Below are positions 1 through 50,615 of a stretch of 64,000 bases of DNA, piece by piece. The notes beneath the pieces were generated by a model. The model had not been told where the DNA came from and searched no databases. It saw only the letters and a list, made by a program, of their open reading frames with translations. This DNA is from Pempheris klunzingeri (Eukaryota > Chordata > Actinopteri > Acropomatiformes > Pempheridae): contig NC_092032.1 of the NCBI RefSeq assembly GCF_042242105.1, forward strand, positions 6,056,415-6,120,414, read 5' to 3'. The number at the start of each line of letters is the position of its first letter. Positions within the stretch are counted from its first letter, which is position 1. The position numbers and the translations under genes are program-made.

Positions 1-1158
1 TCTCCATATTTTGTACGTATATAATTTATTAGATTTCGTACCAGTTCCTGGATCGGTCTTTTCAGGGAATCGATGTGTACATAACATGAAAATGTAATTC
101 CCTGTTCTCTACCCCGGACTACTGTTCAGTGTTTCTATGTTAACTGGCCCGGTGACTAGTGACTGGTCAACCGACTTGCCCTCCATAAAGTTTTACCGGC
201 CCCAGGTATGGAGCCAACCCAGTTTCTATCCCTCACACCTAGGATCCACCTAATCCCTGCTGCCATGGTGTGCTAGGTGTGATTGTTTCCTTTTTGTTTC
301 ATACTGTGAGCAAAAGGAACTCTTCCATTTTGTCTGATCTAGTTAGAGACATGTTCAAGTTAATTACATTTTATTGACTTTATTGACTATTTGATTTTAG
401 TTTCTAATATTGTTCAAGGACACTGAAGACCAAATTGTTGTATCCTATCAATTCCTGACTTATATTTGGTGCTACTTCATTCTGAAATTACTTAACATAC
501 CTTGAAATGGTTTATATAAAGTAGTGTTAAGACATTTGAGGCTCAATTACTTTCAAGTGTAAATTCACTACTTCTGCAGCCAAGTTGGCAATGTCTGAAA
601 CTATTACAGTGGGCACAGGATCAGAGTGTTGTGGCACGCTGAGCATGATTGTATTGATGAAGAGTTCATTCTTTATCCTCATCCCTTAAATACTTGGAAT
701 ACAACACCTCTGTCTGCACTCTGGTCCAAATATAACACTTCAGAAAAACAGGGCCAAACATGTGCTTTAAGTCAAGACATAACTTATCTGAGTCCTCTAA
801 AATGAGTCTTTATTGATTATGCATAAATACATTAGAAACAGAGAACTAATTGTAGCATTTCTTTCCTGAGCACCCTCGCTTTTCACTTTTGGCCTCCTTA
901 CTGTTCATATTTGGTTGTTAGTTTTAGCAGTCTGAGGAATCTCAGTCCTGTTTCCCTCCTTTGTGAGCACCTGTGTGTGTTCTTGGACTTCTTTCTTAAT
1001 GATGACAAAATGCCTCCAACAGACAGAAAGGTGAGGACAGACGTGCATTTGGTATTAAACACTGAGGGTTACTACCAAGCTCGTGGATTTAAGAATCAGT
1101 GCAGTCGTATGACAAGCACAATAAGGCGAACATTTGTCTCTGTGTAATTGTTCAACAG
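1..1158 (+). other. adarb2: adarb2 intron (5' part outside window)
   Basis: No coding exon could be supported here. The ADAR exon that should precede the one at 1159, carrying the end of the linker and the start of the deaminase domain, was not found and presumably lies upstream of the window. The sequence is AT-rich and unique-looking. A polypyrimidine stretch and the acceptor ending at 1158 precede the first recognised exon. Confidence 0.6.
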
Positions 1159-19379
<18,221 letters not shown>

Positions 19380-19529
19380 GGAAGTGTGTGTGTGTGTGTG
19401 TGTGTGAGCAAGAGCCAGAGAGTGTGTGTGTTTGTTTAACCTTTATTTTTTTAGGGTAAGAACATCCTGCTTCGTACCTTCATACCTGGAAGTTTCCCAG
19501 TGCACCCTTGGAACTCTGCTGTGACCGCC

Positions 19530-19530
<1 letters not shown>

Positions 19531-19577
<47 letters not shown>
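19531..19577. repeat. (GT)n microsatellite in the adarb2 3' UTR
   Basis: 47 bp of perfect TG repeat, transcribed as UG repeat if the 3' UTR call is right. Confidence 0.95.
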
Positions 19578-19578
<1 letters not shown>

Positions 19579-20193
19579 ATTCTGGATGCATCGCCCATCG
19601 GCCCAATAGAAGCGACAAGAGGAAGGTCAACTGGACAGGCTGAAAAGAAAACGGACATAAAAAGATGGACCCTTTCTTTGACTCGCCTTTCCTGAAACGC
19701 ACAAACACACACGTTTAAGCAAACAGGCGCCTAAATACCCCCCTCTTCGGCTGTCAAGGAAGGGTGGGGTAACCTTGAGCAGAATGAAAGGCAGCCGCTA
19801 TCTTGTCATCAGCTATTTCCGGGCCCCAAGGCTCCCGCTGAGGAGCAGAGCCACGGGGGAGAGAGCGAGAGAGAGAGAGACAGAGGAAAAGAAAAGGAGA
19901 GAGAGAGAGAGGGGGAGAGAGAGAGAGAGGTCCACGTCCAATTACCAGCCCTGTCATGGTGACGGCTGATAGAGGAAGAGGAAGGGCAGCGATGGGAAGA
20001 GAGAGTGAGAAAAAGAGGACGTACCATCACCTCACCTTCCTTCGCTCATTTCTATCTTTGTCCTCCTTCTCTGACTCACCCTTTGACTCCCGACTTCCTC
20101 CTCCTTTTGTCTCCACCTCTCCTCCTTTTTTCGCTCGTTCCATTTTTCTTCCCTCCGCCTCTCTTTGTCACTCTTTGCTTGCGTCTGCCACCC

Positions 20194-20232
20194 CTTCACC
20201 TCCACCTCCACCTCCACCTCCACCTCCACCTC
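20194..20232. repeat. (CACCTC)n hexanucleotide repeat
   Basis: Six or so tandem CACCTC/CCACCT units. The minus-strand Glu-Val frame is an artefact. Confidence 0.9.
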
Positions 20233-22245
20233 CCTCCCTGCTGCCTTTCAAGTGCAGCGGAGGTTAACACGACACGACCACAGGTTAATACACCCTCTTT
20301 TTTTTTTTTTTACCCCCCCCAATCCTCACCCCATTGGGTGAAGAAGGCGAAGAATGGAGGCAAGGTGCATAAGCGCAGCCATTACAGCCTGTCTAAGTAC
20401 AGGTGGAGATGATGATGGAGGGAGAGAGGGGGGGGGTTCCTGTTTCTCCCTCTCTTTCATATCAAATTTCTCTCTCTGTCTTTCGACCTGGGTGACCTCA
20501 GCCCGTTGCACCCGATGTGCGTGCACCAGAACCGAGGCCCGTTTCTGTCGTGACTCATTAGCGAGGCCGCGTCGACCCGATCGACTTGTGCTTTCTGTCT
20601 GTGGTCATGACCGCTCTGAGCAGATAATGGTGGAGGGGGAGAAAAGTTTTGTAAGCCCACACCCCCTCACTGTCAGCGCCGTGGACGACTCAAGAGATTT
20701 TGAGTTTAAATCACCAGCTTGGACACACTGACACACACCACCCTCATGGAGTAAAGTTGAAAAACCAGAGAGGTCCCTGATCACCAGCCGTGTGCGCTCT
20801 CATCCCACCCTGTTTTTGTGTCTCCTCATATTCCGTGATGTAAGCACACACGTCGGGTGATTCCTTTTTATGCACTGAAGTGCTGATATTCATTGCGATC
20901 ATGGCCGTGTTGTTCTGTCATTGCTGCGTTCTCTTCAAGGATTTTCAAGGCACCCAGAGCGCCACCAGCACGGCTCAGTCAGCGCTAAGATCTAAAAAGT
21001 GAGAGTGACACCTAGTGGTGTTTTTCTGCTGTTGTCTCGGCCCTGCTCTGGCAGCGCTCTGAGCTCCGGTCGGGGTCTCTAAGCAGGCCTGCGAGTGTCT
21101 GGCCGATAGAGATCAGCGCGAGGACACACAGGAAGATTTACACAAGAGAGACCTTGACCCACATGTGACCTGCATCTGGCTCTCCAGTCCCAATGCCTTT
21201 TTTTTTTTTTTACTGATGTAACTGGTCTGTAAGAGGTCTAGGGTACTGGCCAATCACTGTTGGGCATTTGATGCATCTAATTGACATCGATTGACGGTCT
21301 TTGTCTTGAAGCTCCTAAAATCTTCATACGCAAAAGTTGGCTGAAATATTTTAGTTCACGTCTCATTGGAGGTTTTATGTCCCATGCTGGTCTGCCTGCC
21401 ATTTTAAAATCTTTTTCGTCTTGCCTTCATGACAAATTTGGAAGACATGTTTTATGTTATTATGTTATAAAATACAGAAATGTAAAGATATTGGCACAGT
21501 GTTTTACATGCTAGTGACATGGCCGGATTAAGCTGTTATTGGTGACGACAGGGCAGCAGCATTAGTTCATTCAGAACGTATTACTTATTATTCCATCTAT
21601 ATCAGATTACCAAATCCAGTTGACCTGTAGGGAACATGGGGATTTTGGGGCTCCTGAGGGTTCCGGGCCTTGGATTGTGGCAGCTTTAATAAAAAAAAAC
21701 ATTGGAAGTCAGTTTTCAGGAACTCATATTGTCTGATTCTTTGTTTACATCTGAAGTGCTGGAAATCCTGGATCTGCTCTCCCAAAGCAGCAAAGCCCAG
21801 ACTTTGTGTAAATCTTGTCTGTGTGTATCAGAGCGGAGAGCCGGCGTTCGTCGTCTCGTGCTGTTTGAGCTTTTTCATCATCAGCCCACTCTCTTTAACT
21901 TCTGACCCGACGTGGTTTGTCGACGCAGGTAACCACATGGCTCATCGCTTCACGCGCCGTTTCACAGTGGCCATATTAGCCATGAAAACAGATCTGCAGA
22001 TTTATTTTGAGAGATAATAAATATAAGGCATGTCTGAATGGCAATATTGTATCTAAGAGTGTACATATGTAAAGACATGTATAAAAGATGTTGATCAAGA
22101 TGTGGAAGAGATCCTAAAATGTCTAATTCTGATGTAAATTTAAGTATATGAAGACTTGCTGCTAAGGTCTGTAAATTGCACTTCAGTAACGAATAAAAAG
22201 TGAATGTTTGTACTGTATATGTGAATAAAACCACAAAATCTTGTA

Positions 22246-24450
22246 ATTTTACCTTGTCTTGATAGTTTTTTGATTAATCAGGTTTTGATGCCCGTCGATG
22301 GATAACACATCACACGCTTTATGTTCTCTGTCTCATAACTAACAGACAAATAACGAGTATTGATATTGGGCCATTTCCACTGTGTCAGATTTGCGATCAC
22401 CTGTCTGTAGCCGGTGCTGCTCCTCAGAAGCATCCAGTCAAATATTAAAGAGCCCCCCCCCCCCCTCCTCCTCCTGCCTCTCCCAGGGGAAATCCACGGG
22501 GAAATGGTTATCTCTGTTAGGCTCGGTGGCAGGTGTCATACAGGCCAGCCACCAAATTAGCCCGGAGGAAGAATGAAGCGAGGAAGAAGAGGAGTGGAGG
22601 GAGGCTTGGTGGTGGTGGTGGTGGTGGGGGGGTCGAGGTATGCCTCCTCAGCAGCATCCACCCTTCCCCCTAAGGCCATGGAGTCGACTGTGTGCTCTAC
22701 AATAAACATCATAATTGACAATTTGCTCCAGTGGCTGGTCACGGCCAGCCGGCTATAATCTAATGGACGAGGACAGAGAGGCAAAACTCCACAGAATATT
22801 CTCTGTCCCAGTGTCATGCTGTTTCTCAATGAAATCTAACAGCCATAACACACTGTGTGTGACACCATTTCAACATGTAGGTTTAGACCAACATACACAC
22901 TTACATAGCTTAATATCCTCTGTATACTTAGACATTTTGAAAATAAACTAAAAATGTTCCTATCGTTTCTTTTGTGGACCAAATACCTTCCTCAGGGTGC
23001 AAAAGACAGTGTTGCAACATTGCAGCAGCAACCTAAATTCACACGAGGTAATTGTTAAGTATTACATGGATGTTTTCATTTGATCCCTTTTTATACTTCA
23101 TTATATTTCAGAGGGAAATATACTTTATAATCCACTGCATTTATTTGACACTTAGCTACTTTATAGATTCATATTTAAAAAAAAACATATCTGAGTTGGT
23201 TTTATTTAAACCTGTAATGACCACCTTTGGCCACATGAGGGCAGCAGAAACAAGATGTGTATTCAGCTTCAACGTCTCCTTTTAACGTCGATGCTAGTTC
23301 GCAAAAAGTTGCCTCTTTACACATCCAGCATTTACAAGGCAACATTGTCATTCGTGTAAAGTCGTGTCTGTGTCCACATGAGCAGAAGTCCACTAATCGC
23401 TCTGTAGCTACTGTTGCTGTTCTGCTGAGCTGAAGTGTACAGCATATGAGTATACACATATATGAATGTTGGAGCAGCTGTGTTCTTCCCTGGGTCTGAC
23501 AACACATGGCTTTCTTCTAGCGTCCTTTCTTTACTCTACTTCTTTACTGTGGCCGGAGACGATGCATGAGAGCGGAGAGAGTGAACCAAGACAGTGAAGT
23601 TGTGGCCGAGCAGCTGAACAATGAGCTGAAACTCACTGTAAAACTCTATGAATCACATTCAGGAGATATTTGCTGCAGTTTCATCCCTACGACGCCTTTC
23701 CCGTTGTCATCTGATACAATAAATATATCCATTCTAGCTCCATTAAATAACTGTGTACGGCCAAGAGATCGATATATCTGTTACTTCACAAAAACACTAA
23801 GATTCACGACAAATAATAGAGGCTTGTATGGCACAACTGTGTTTTTTCTTCTTTCCCACCCCATTAGACATCTCACAGCGCCGCAGATTGATTTTGTGAC
23901 CCTTTGGAGGAGGGTGGGAACCACTGGACTACAGTTCTATCTATAGTTAAAACTACTTCCACCATCAGTATTTACCATCTAACAATATATAATAATATAT
24001 CAGTCACAGGCGTCATTACTCTGCAGGACCAGCACGTTCACTTTTTATATTTTAAGAACATTTTGTGTGTGGAATAAAGTGGCTAATTAAACCGTGAGCT
24101 ACAGTATCTCCATATCTACAATGACAGATTCGTAGAATTTTCGTCATAAGAAATTGGCACACCCCTTCCCGAGTAAAAAAAATGGTAACTTAAAAAGTCC
24201 ATTTACATTAATTTCAAACACAACTGACACAGCAGATCCAAACCCAGAGTAAAGGCCTTTTTTCTGGAAACACACTTCACAGCAAGAAAAGCACAGGTGA
24301 AATATTTATATACCTTATGGTTCCTCTCTCATTAACACTAGACATCATTATTTCCAGACAGCTGGAATAAATCTAGATAAATGAAGTGTGATTCTCCAAA
24401 TGGCATATCTTATTAAAGTAGGTGAAAAAGAGACATGTGAGACTGGAAAA
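22246..24450. other. intergenic region between convergent adarb2 and wdr37
   Basis: About 2.2 kb between the inferred 3' ends. A C-run with a TCC repeat (about 22450-22475) and a GTG repeat (22609-22632) are present. The block near 23225-23345 shares the GGGCAGCAGAAACAAG and CATCCAGCA motifs with the repeat at 11480. The 126-codon frame at 23566-23943 shows no family resemblance and begins in repeat-like sequence. Confidence 0.5.
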
Positions 24451-26498
24451 GGAAATCACACATTTTTATTGGAAAGTGTCAGAGAGCACGTACCCGTCAC
24501 AATAAAGTATGCAAAGTAGATCACATAATGAAGTTTGAGGTGAATATGATTCGCTACAATGAAGCGAAGGCTATCCACTTTTTTTTACCCCTCCAATCTG
24601 GCACGCAATAATTTAATGTATCAATCCGAAATCATATTTCCTCCGAGTTAGAATTCGTGTGGGGCGTGAATCGGACTTGCCTTTTCTAGCTGCAGATTAA
24701 AATGACATTGATATCAGTGGGCGCGAGATTGAGTTCCCTGAATAAAACAGGACTAAAAATCCTATCTGCACTGTGCAGTGGAACACAATTAGTTATTTGA
24801 CAAGCATTTGGAAAAAGTGCATTGATGCTCAGCTGGATAAGGCTAATGCATCACTTTCAATGCAATGGTAAGGCATTTAAATAAGTTCATTACACTTTTT
24901 AGGCTCACGCTACTTCAAAACCCATCCCGGCTCTATTGTTGGTAGAAACAGCAGTGCAGGGTGTGTGCAGCCTGGAGCCAACGTTTGGGGAAGTTATGCA
25001 TACCTGTGCACACTGAACTACCTCTGCACCAGTCACACGTAAGAGCACGAGATCGATTTATGGGATTTACAGCACTGAAATAAGTTAAACATCCGACAAC
25101 TACAGCATGACTTCATGTTTAGGATATTGCACGGGTGTCACAAACAAAGAGCTTCCTGGACTCTGAAACTGAGCTTCGGTGAGTGTTTCAAGTCATAGTG
25201 ACTGATTTCTACAACTGATTTCTGGAGCTTCACTCTGAGCACCAGAAACATGGAGGAGCTGGGTTATTGCTTGTGTGTTTGGATAAAGAGCACCTCTCAC
25301 GGACTGAACGACGTCATCTACAACGCAAGGTGCAGCGGGTCACACGAGGCGAAGGGTTCCATGTAAAGTGTAAACGCGGTAACTTCATATCGACGGGCTG
25401 TTACTGAAGCAAAGGACTGACCAGTTCACTTGGGGCGACACATTACAGCAACACGGGGCTCTGAGTTGGCAACAGGCTGGCGAGGGCGAGTCTACATTTC
25501 ACCGACACGAGGAAACACGGGCGCATATTATGGCTAGAAGTAGTTACACCTAAAACCTGCAACATGTAGGGAGCGGTAGATCATGATAACGCCGAACACG
25601 TCCCATCCACAGACCTCCAAGAGATGTGCGAACAACAGAAGTGCAGCCGTTTCCCCATTATTGCTATGCTCTTGACACTTTGCATTCTGACTTCGAGGCA
25701 AGAGAGCATTACTTTAAAAATAAAAATCCTACGGTAAACATGGAACAAGGCAGAGTTACAGTATCAAGAATCTGAAATGTGGAGGCTGGCTGTGAATTGA
25801 AAGCATCGAAGGTAACAGGCAAGGACACGAATCAGAATCGGTGGAAGCTTTCAGACAGGACAGCGGATCCCGTGTGAAGCATATTAAGACAAACTGAATG
25901 GCCCAGCGGTCGGCGTGCCGCACGGCTCCACATGATATGTTTTGTTCCACGATGAGAAATATTCCAAGTCTAAGAGGATAAAAACATTTCACAGAACCAC
26001 GTTATCTCTGCCAAACTCCACTCTAAAAAAGAAAAAGGTAGATAAACGTAAGACACTTAATCCGTGAACGAGCAACAACCTGCAGCACGGCTCACTTAAT
26101 CAGGCCACGACATAATATATATACACGACGTCTTTATGTCATATTCTACAAGCTCTCCCGGCCATACGCTTGTTCTCTCACAACTTTACAGGTAACATTT
26201 GCAAACCGGGTTTCTCCACATGCAAGAGCAACCACTCAGCAGTAACTAAACAACAGTGATGTGAACAGCAGCCTATGTGACTGTGGAGTCAAATATATAG
26301 TTTAAAACAGAAAAGGCTAGGCGTGACACCATCGGCCTAGCCACGGCACAATTCACAATTCATGCTAAATAAGTGAAAAGGGTCAAATACAGGAGATGAG
26401 CTCTGTGGCCTCGCACACGCTTGGACTTTAAAAGTGTTGGACGTCTGTCGGTGACACCAGGAGATGCTCTGCAGGATTCGACTACACAGTTAATGAGT

Positions 26499-26538
<40 letters not shown>

Positions 26539-26696
26539 GGGGGGGGGGGGGTGTTCTTATCGGTGTTAGCTGCATCCTCAAAAGACAACTAATTGTAATA
26601 ATAAAAGACGTTTGTTCACACATTTATAAACACACTAGCATGTGCGAGGCCACAGATTACAGTGTTTATGTGTACCGTCTCCTGCTCCACGGTGTG

Positions 26697-26729
<33 letters not shown>

Positions 26730-26739
26730 CTCAGTGGTT
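24451..26739 (-). other. wdr37: wdr37 3' UTR (probable)
   Basis: Runs from the wdr37 stop to a minus-strand AATAAA at 24465-24470. A CA repeat on the sense strand (26701-26729) begins 10 nt after the stop, and a second CA tract with a C16 run lies at 26503-26551. The rest is repeat-poor. The end point is inferred from the signal alone. Confidence 0.5.
26503..26551. repeat. (GT)n followed by G16
   Basis: A GT repeat passes into sixteen consecutive G on the plus strand (26536-26551). It lies inside the probable wdr37 3' UTR, as CA repeat and poly-C on the sense strand. Confidence 0.93.
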
Positions 26740-43077
<16,338 letters not shown>

Positions 43078-44035
43078 CACTCCTACCTCGTGGGTGGCCC
43101 TGCCCCCTGCTCACCTCTTACTTGAGAAGCAGGTAAACAAAGGCCACGCTCGCCAGTCGGCTGCTGGTTAGGTTGTTCTGTTTTCACCACCTGCCTGCGG
43201 GTAAAAAGGGAGACATGTTCAGGTTTACAGCCAATGCAGGAACTGCTAAAGGTACATGGCAGCTTTTCCTGCAGAGATCTAAACACAAACAGACATATTC
43301 ACATGTTTTGGGTGATTGTTGTTGCAGTCTTGCCCTGAAACAACATGATTCCAAACTTCATTAGAAAGTTCAGCAATTTAACGCTGCAAATTTATTTACA
43401 ATTAAATCTGTAGGACCTGACTTAAGACATCAAGTTATTAAAAACCAACACTGCTAAATACCTGCTGCAGTGATCCATCAGGCACATTTTCAATAAAACA
43501 TCTGTTCAAGGTAAATCACTTAACTGACAACCAACTGTTGATGGAAGCTGTAGAGAGAACAGCAGGTTAAAAACACACCAGTGAAATGAGACACTGGATT
43601 GAATAAATGAGCCTGCTCTGTGTCCTCATGTCCTGCTGTTGGCAGCCGGTGAAGCCTGACAGACCCAACATCACCTGCTGATGACAAACCTTTAGCCTTT
43701 ATTGGCGACGTCTTAATGAAGTCAGTCTTTACAAGCTAAGAGGGCGACACACTGCGGGACTGTGCAGGTTCGTGCTATCGCTGTGATGGCGCTGCGCCAT
43801 AGTTAACGTAATGGACAGTAGGACAGTGCATAACAACATTAAGCTATCGTCACACAGGGACAAGCTTAAGACTGGAAACGGATCCATGTCATGCGACAGA
43901 GCACGCGTGTGTGTGTGTGTCTACAGTCGTGCCCAATAACTACCCTCAGAGATTTAAGGTACATTACGCTGACACATTTGATATTCGACGTTGCTTTCAT
44001 GGTTTGAGGTCGACACGAACAGGAAGGACACTCAC

Positions 44036-44130
44036 CGCTGTCACTGGCCCTCTGAAGTCATACGTGGAGGTCTAGAAACGACATTAGCAACATGCTAACG
44101 CAGGCTCGCTGCCACATATCACCTTCATTG
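44036..44130 (-). other. wdr37: possible wdr37 non-coding first exon
   Basis: On the minus strand a good donor (CAGCG before GTGAGT) lies at 44036. It would pair with the acceptor just upstream of the wdr37 ATG. The 5' limit is not visible. Inferred from splice signals only. Confidence 0.35.
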
Positions 44131-44339
44131 TGGCGCTCATACATCACCCTGTGGCTAAACGACAGCATACGGGCTCTGGCTTTGCAACCTCGACGTGAAA
44201 TTATGTTAAACCGTCAATTTGTGATTTTCAACATGTTGTCGACGTTCGACTTGGACAGTAAACGACAATGACACATTTTAGTTTATCAGGTATCTGAACG
44301 TTAATCAAATTTCTTTTTGACACATCACGTATTTAATTG

Positions 44340-44440
44340 GTGCACCTACTTCCGCATCACGTGGTTTGTGTTTGCACTTTGTTAGCCAATGGGGTGTCAC
44401 GGCGATAACTAGACAGCCAATGAAAAACCCTGATCTTAGA
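44340..44440. promoter_or_regulatory. candidate shared promoter of wdr37 and idi1 with CCAAT boxes and an E-box
   Basis: ATCACGTGG (CACGTG at 44358-44363) is followed by two AGCCAAT boxes (CCAAT at 44386-44390 and 44417-44421). A minus-strand TGACACCCCAT, resembling a sterol response element, lies between them (44390-44400). NF-Y sites beside an SREBP-type site are the usual arrangement in cholesterol-pathway genes such as IDI1. A further inverted CCAAT (ATTGG at 45413) lies close to the idi1 start. Which gene each site serves is not known. Confidence 0.4.
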
Positions 44441-45437
44441 AGGAGGGAGTGGACGCTCGGTCGTGCGACCGCAGTAGCCAGCTCTAAATTATCGTCGTAT
44501 ATAAACGCAAAATAGGTTAAAAGACGTGGTTTATCTACCTGAGACAGGAAATTTCTTTTGTAAGTAACTGAGCGTGTTATCGGTGTCTCTGTAGGTTGTA
44601 CATGTAGCAGACAGTGCATACTTATGTCCAGTTGTCAGAGGCCTGGGTGGTGCGGGCTGTGCTGTGGTCTGATGGCGTGTTGACAATCTGTGTTTGCAGG
44701 AAAACACGAAGTGGAGCCTGCTGGAGCGGAACAGCACGATCCTACCATTCCCAGCGCATGCTTTCATGATAATGCATCAGTGATAGCTAATAATAGAATA
44801 TATGAGAGCACAACACTCACAGGGGCCATTTTTTTACTGTATTTAATTTTTGACTTGAAGATGATTGTGCTTAAAGTACACTCTGTACTCAGTTTCAATG
44901 CAGGGCTTTTATTTATGGTGTATTTTTTACAGTGGTGCTGATACTTTTACTTATGTAGACGGAAATAATTCCACTACTGGATATTACCTACTGGATTGTG
45001 AAATTGCAGAAATAAAAGGCAGAAGAAACAAGAAAGAAACACTCAAAAAGCCTAAAACGTGGCATCATTTACATCAGTGTGAATAGAATGCATTTGACTT
45101 TTGTTGTTTAAAGATTGCACTTTCTATCTCTGCATTTTTGCCACTTTGGACATTTTATGGCTTAAGACAGTAATGAAAACAATAATTAGATGCAGCACTG
45201 CACCGGAAAGCATACGTGCACGAGTTTTATTGGTTAGAAGCTTTCAGTCTGTGTAGAAAACATTAAGAAAGTCACATTTTTGGGCACCCATGTTTAAGTC
45301 CACCCTCGGGGGCCTATTTCAGTCCCAGGTGTGATCAGCAGCCTGAGCTCCGATCCTCACCGGGGGACCCGCTGTCCGGTTTTTACGCACACCCACGGCC
45401 TCAGCCCTTGTGATTGGTTTTATGTTTTGGTCAGGCG
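44441..45437. other. intergenic / 5' region between wdr37 and idi1
   Basis: About 1 kb with no recognised exon. The last 120 bp before the idi1 ATG is richer in GC and CpG and carries an inverted CCAAT box. The idi1 transcription start could be here or in the upstream CCAAT cluster. Confidence 0.5.
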
Positions 45438-48514
<3,077 letters not shown>

Positions 48515-49085
48515 ACCACAACCAGGATCAGGCTCCACCGCCAGCCGTCTCAAACCCTGGCTGTCCTGTACGAGCACAGCCGGCTGAGCTCCTAGAGACC
48601 ACTGAGCGTCTGATGTCGAACAGTAATTATCACCGGCCACTTTTGTCACGGTGGGTGTGGGGGTGCCACACCTGAAGAGGGGGATGTGGTTAACAGTGGG
48701 TTTGTAGCTCTGAGGTGCAGTCACGGATGTGTGAGAGGTGAATGGTGCGAGTAGGGCTGACTTTTAGTCTGAAGTAGTTAGAGGTCATGTATTCAATTCC
48801 AGTAAGCCGCGCTCGGGATCCACAGACAGAACAGAGCTAAACACATTTTATTAGCAAGACAAATGCAGTGATGTCACCGACAGCTCCATGGAAAGATGGG
48901 CCTATTTTTCTAAATAAACTTAAAGTGCCTGAGTACAGGTCATTAGGTTGAACGAAGGGTGTCTCCAAGCACTGATGTGATGTCACAACAACCACTGTCA
49001 CTCTGTATATTGTTGATAATGATATCAGTGAACAAGCTGTGTCTTTGTACCCTTGTAGCAATAAAGTATTTGTGTTCGTTGGCAG
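48515..49085 (+). other. idi1: idi1 3' UTR (probable)
   Basis: Runs from the TAA at 48512-48514 to AATAAA at 48913-48918 or 49060-49065. The second signal is followed by TGTGTTCGTTGG, a GU-rich downstream context, and is the likelier end. Confidence 0.65.
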
Positions 49086-49204
49086 TAGACGGCTGTGTTT
49101 TTTTATTAAGTAATGACAAAAGAGCACAACAGCGATGTGACAATATTTGGAGGGAGAGTGTGGGTGCCTCTGTGACACATTTACACACAAGAAAAGTTGC
49201 TTGG

Positions 49205-50080
49205 AAATAAAAGGCGGCTATAATGGTAATTATATTGGCTATTAATCCCCGAAGGGAAATTAAGTTGCCATAGCAGCCGAGTACATCTGAATACAATAAG
49301 AACACAGGCTGAGGGAGAGATATACACGATAAAATACACAAAGTGCATAATGGTGCAAAATGATAATGTATGAATTATTATATATGATTTATGCTGTTGT
49401 ATATATAATAGTATAGATATAATAGGTATAGTAATATGATATATAAATATGATATAACCGTCCATGATTGCCAGCAGTTTTACCAGCATTCTGTCCTCAG
49501 CCACCTCCTCCAGGGTGACGAGCCCAGAGCCGACAACAGACTCAGCCTTTTTTTTTATTTGTTTGGTTTGTTTGTTTGGTTTGTTCAGTCTGCTGGCGTC
49601 CTTTGCTTTGATGCCTGCACCCCAGCACACCCCAGCAAAGAAGATGCCCCTCGTGACTGACCTGTTGCATACATTGAAGGAAGTAAAGCAGACTCAGCAT
49701 GTTTTCCAAAGCACTGGGACTCTCTGCCGGCACAGGCTCAGGTTGAAGACATGCTGTAGCACTTTGCAGAGCTGGCTGGCAGGTGCTGCCTTCTTACTCT
49801 GGTTGAGTCTCTCCTTGATACCGACTTTTAGCTCTCCTTGTACCCACTTCAGTTCTGCTCGGTCCCCTAACCTAAAGGCCTCCTTTTTGTTGAGTAGGGC
49901 CTTAAGGTTGCTGGTAAGACAAGGTTTGTTGTTCGGGTAGCAGCGCACCTCTTTAGCGGGGATGGAGTTGTCCACACAGAACCCAAAGTACTCAGAGATA
50001 CAGATGCTAAACCGTCAATATCTTCACCTTGTGGTTCATACAGGGCATTCCAGTGGAGCACCTAGCAGTGGAGCTGTAGG
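49205..50080 (-). mobile_element. decayed LINE (non-LTR retrotransposon), internally deleted
   Basis: Minus-strand frames carry two separated pieces of a fish LINE polyprotein. The first is an endonuclease/RT linker (VRCYPNNKPCLTSNLKALLN and LNKKEAFRLGDRAELK, about 49975-49830), running into QRVPVLWKTC near 49700. The second is the C-terminal segment CWGAGIKAKDASRLNK with VEDRMLVKLLAIMDGY-like sequence (about 49625-49455). The 3' end reads TTTCCCTTCGGGGATTAATA (about 49236-49255), a known tail of such LINEs. The RT core between is missing and stops interrupt the frames, so it is dead. An L2/CR1-type clade is likely but not proven. Confidence 0.75.
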
Positions 50081-50615
50081 CACCCCTTACATTGCATACA
50101 GTAGTATTGTGGTGCTTAAGTGTGGAGGATAGAGAGAAATGACTAAAGTCCCCTGCAATGGTGATGAAGGCACCTGGGAGTTGTTTGGGATAGTCACATT
50201 TGAGTCTGGGTTGAGTCTAAGTTGCAGCCTTTCAGACCAAGGAAAGATAAACATGAGCTGTATCAATTGATAGGACCATAATATCCCAGGTAATGTCTAG
50301 TTTTATCATGAATTCTACACAGTATCACCTCATTCAGTAATGATTTGGTCGAACAGATGGCACAAAGTGCTGTTTTTGACTTGGCAGTCCAGTAGGTGGC
50401 AGTAAAAGCCTGCATTTTACCTTTGAGGAAATTATTAGGGCATGCCTCACACATTTGTTCCACTTACAGCCATTAGGTCACTGCAGTATTAACAGCTTTT
50501 TACAACCTCCCATCATGCAACAACCATTACCAAAGTTACATACACAGCGTGTAATGTGTCAACGACTGTAAAACTGCTTTAAATGTTGTTCAATAAGTGC
50601 TACGTTGGATTTGTA
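50081..50615. other. intergenic, between the LINE remnant and the cpne3-like 3' end
   Basis: Some of this may be further decayed LINE. No gene or other element was recognised. Confidence 0.5.

Larger units (their letters stand above)
19380..22245 (+). other. adarb2: adarb2 3' UTR (probable)
   Basis: Starts after the TGA at 19377-19379 and runs about 2.9 kb to two closely spaced poly(A) signals AATAAA at 22192-22197 and 22224-22229. It holds GT repeats (19387-19406, 19531-19577), GA-rich runs (19858-19929), a CACCTC hexamer repeat (20194-20232) and otherwise unique sequence. The end is inferred from the signals and the opposing wdr37 gene. Confidence 0.6.

Noticed and set aside
20005..20412. 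Ser/Leu/Pro-rich 135-codon frame in the adarb2 3' UTR
   Set aside because: Low-complexity CT and CACCTC repeats explain the composition; no start context or homology.
23566..23946. 126-codon frame between adarb2 and wdr37
   Set aside because: No motif or family resemblance, and its start overlaps repeat-like sequence. It could be part of an unnamed repeat.
43078..43080. GTG upstream of the wdr37 ATG as a start codon
   Set aside because: The ATG at 43077 matches the human WDR37 N-terminus; the GTG lies in the 5' UTR or splice-site region.
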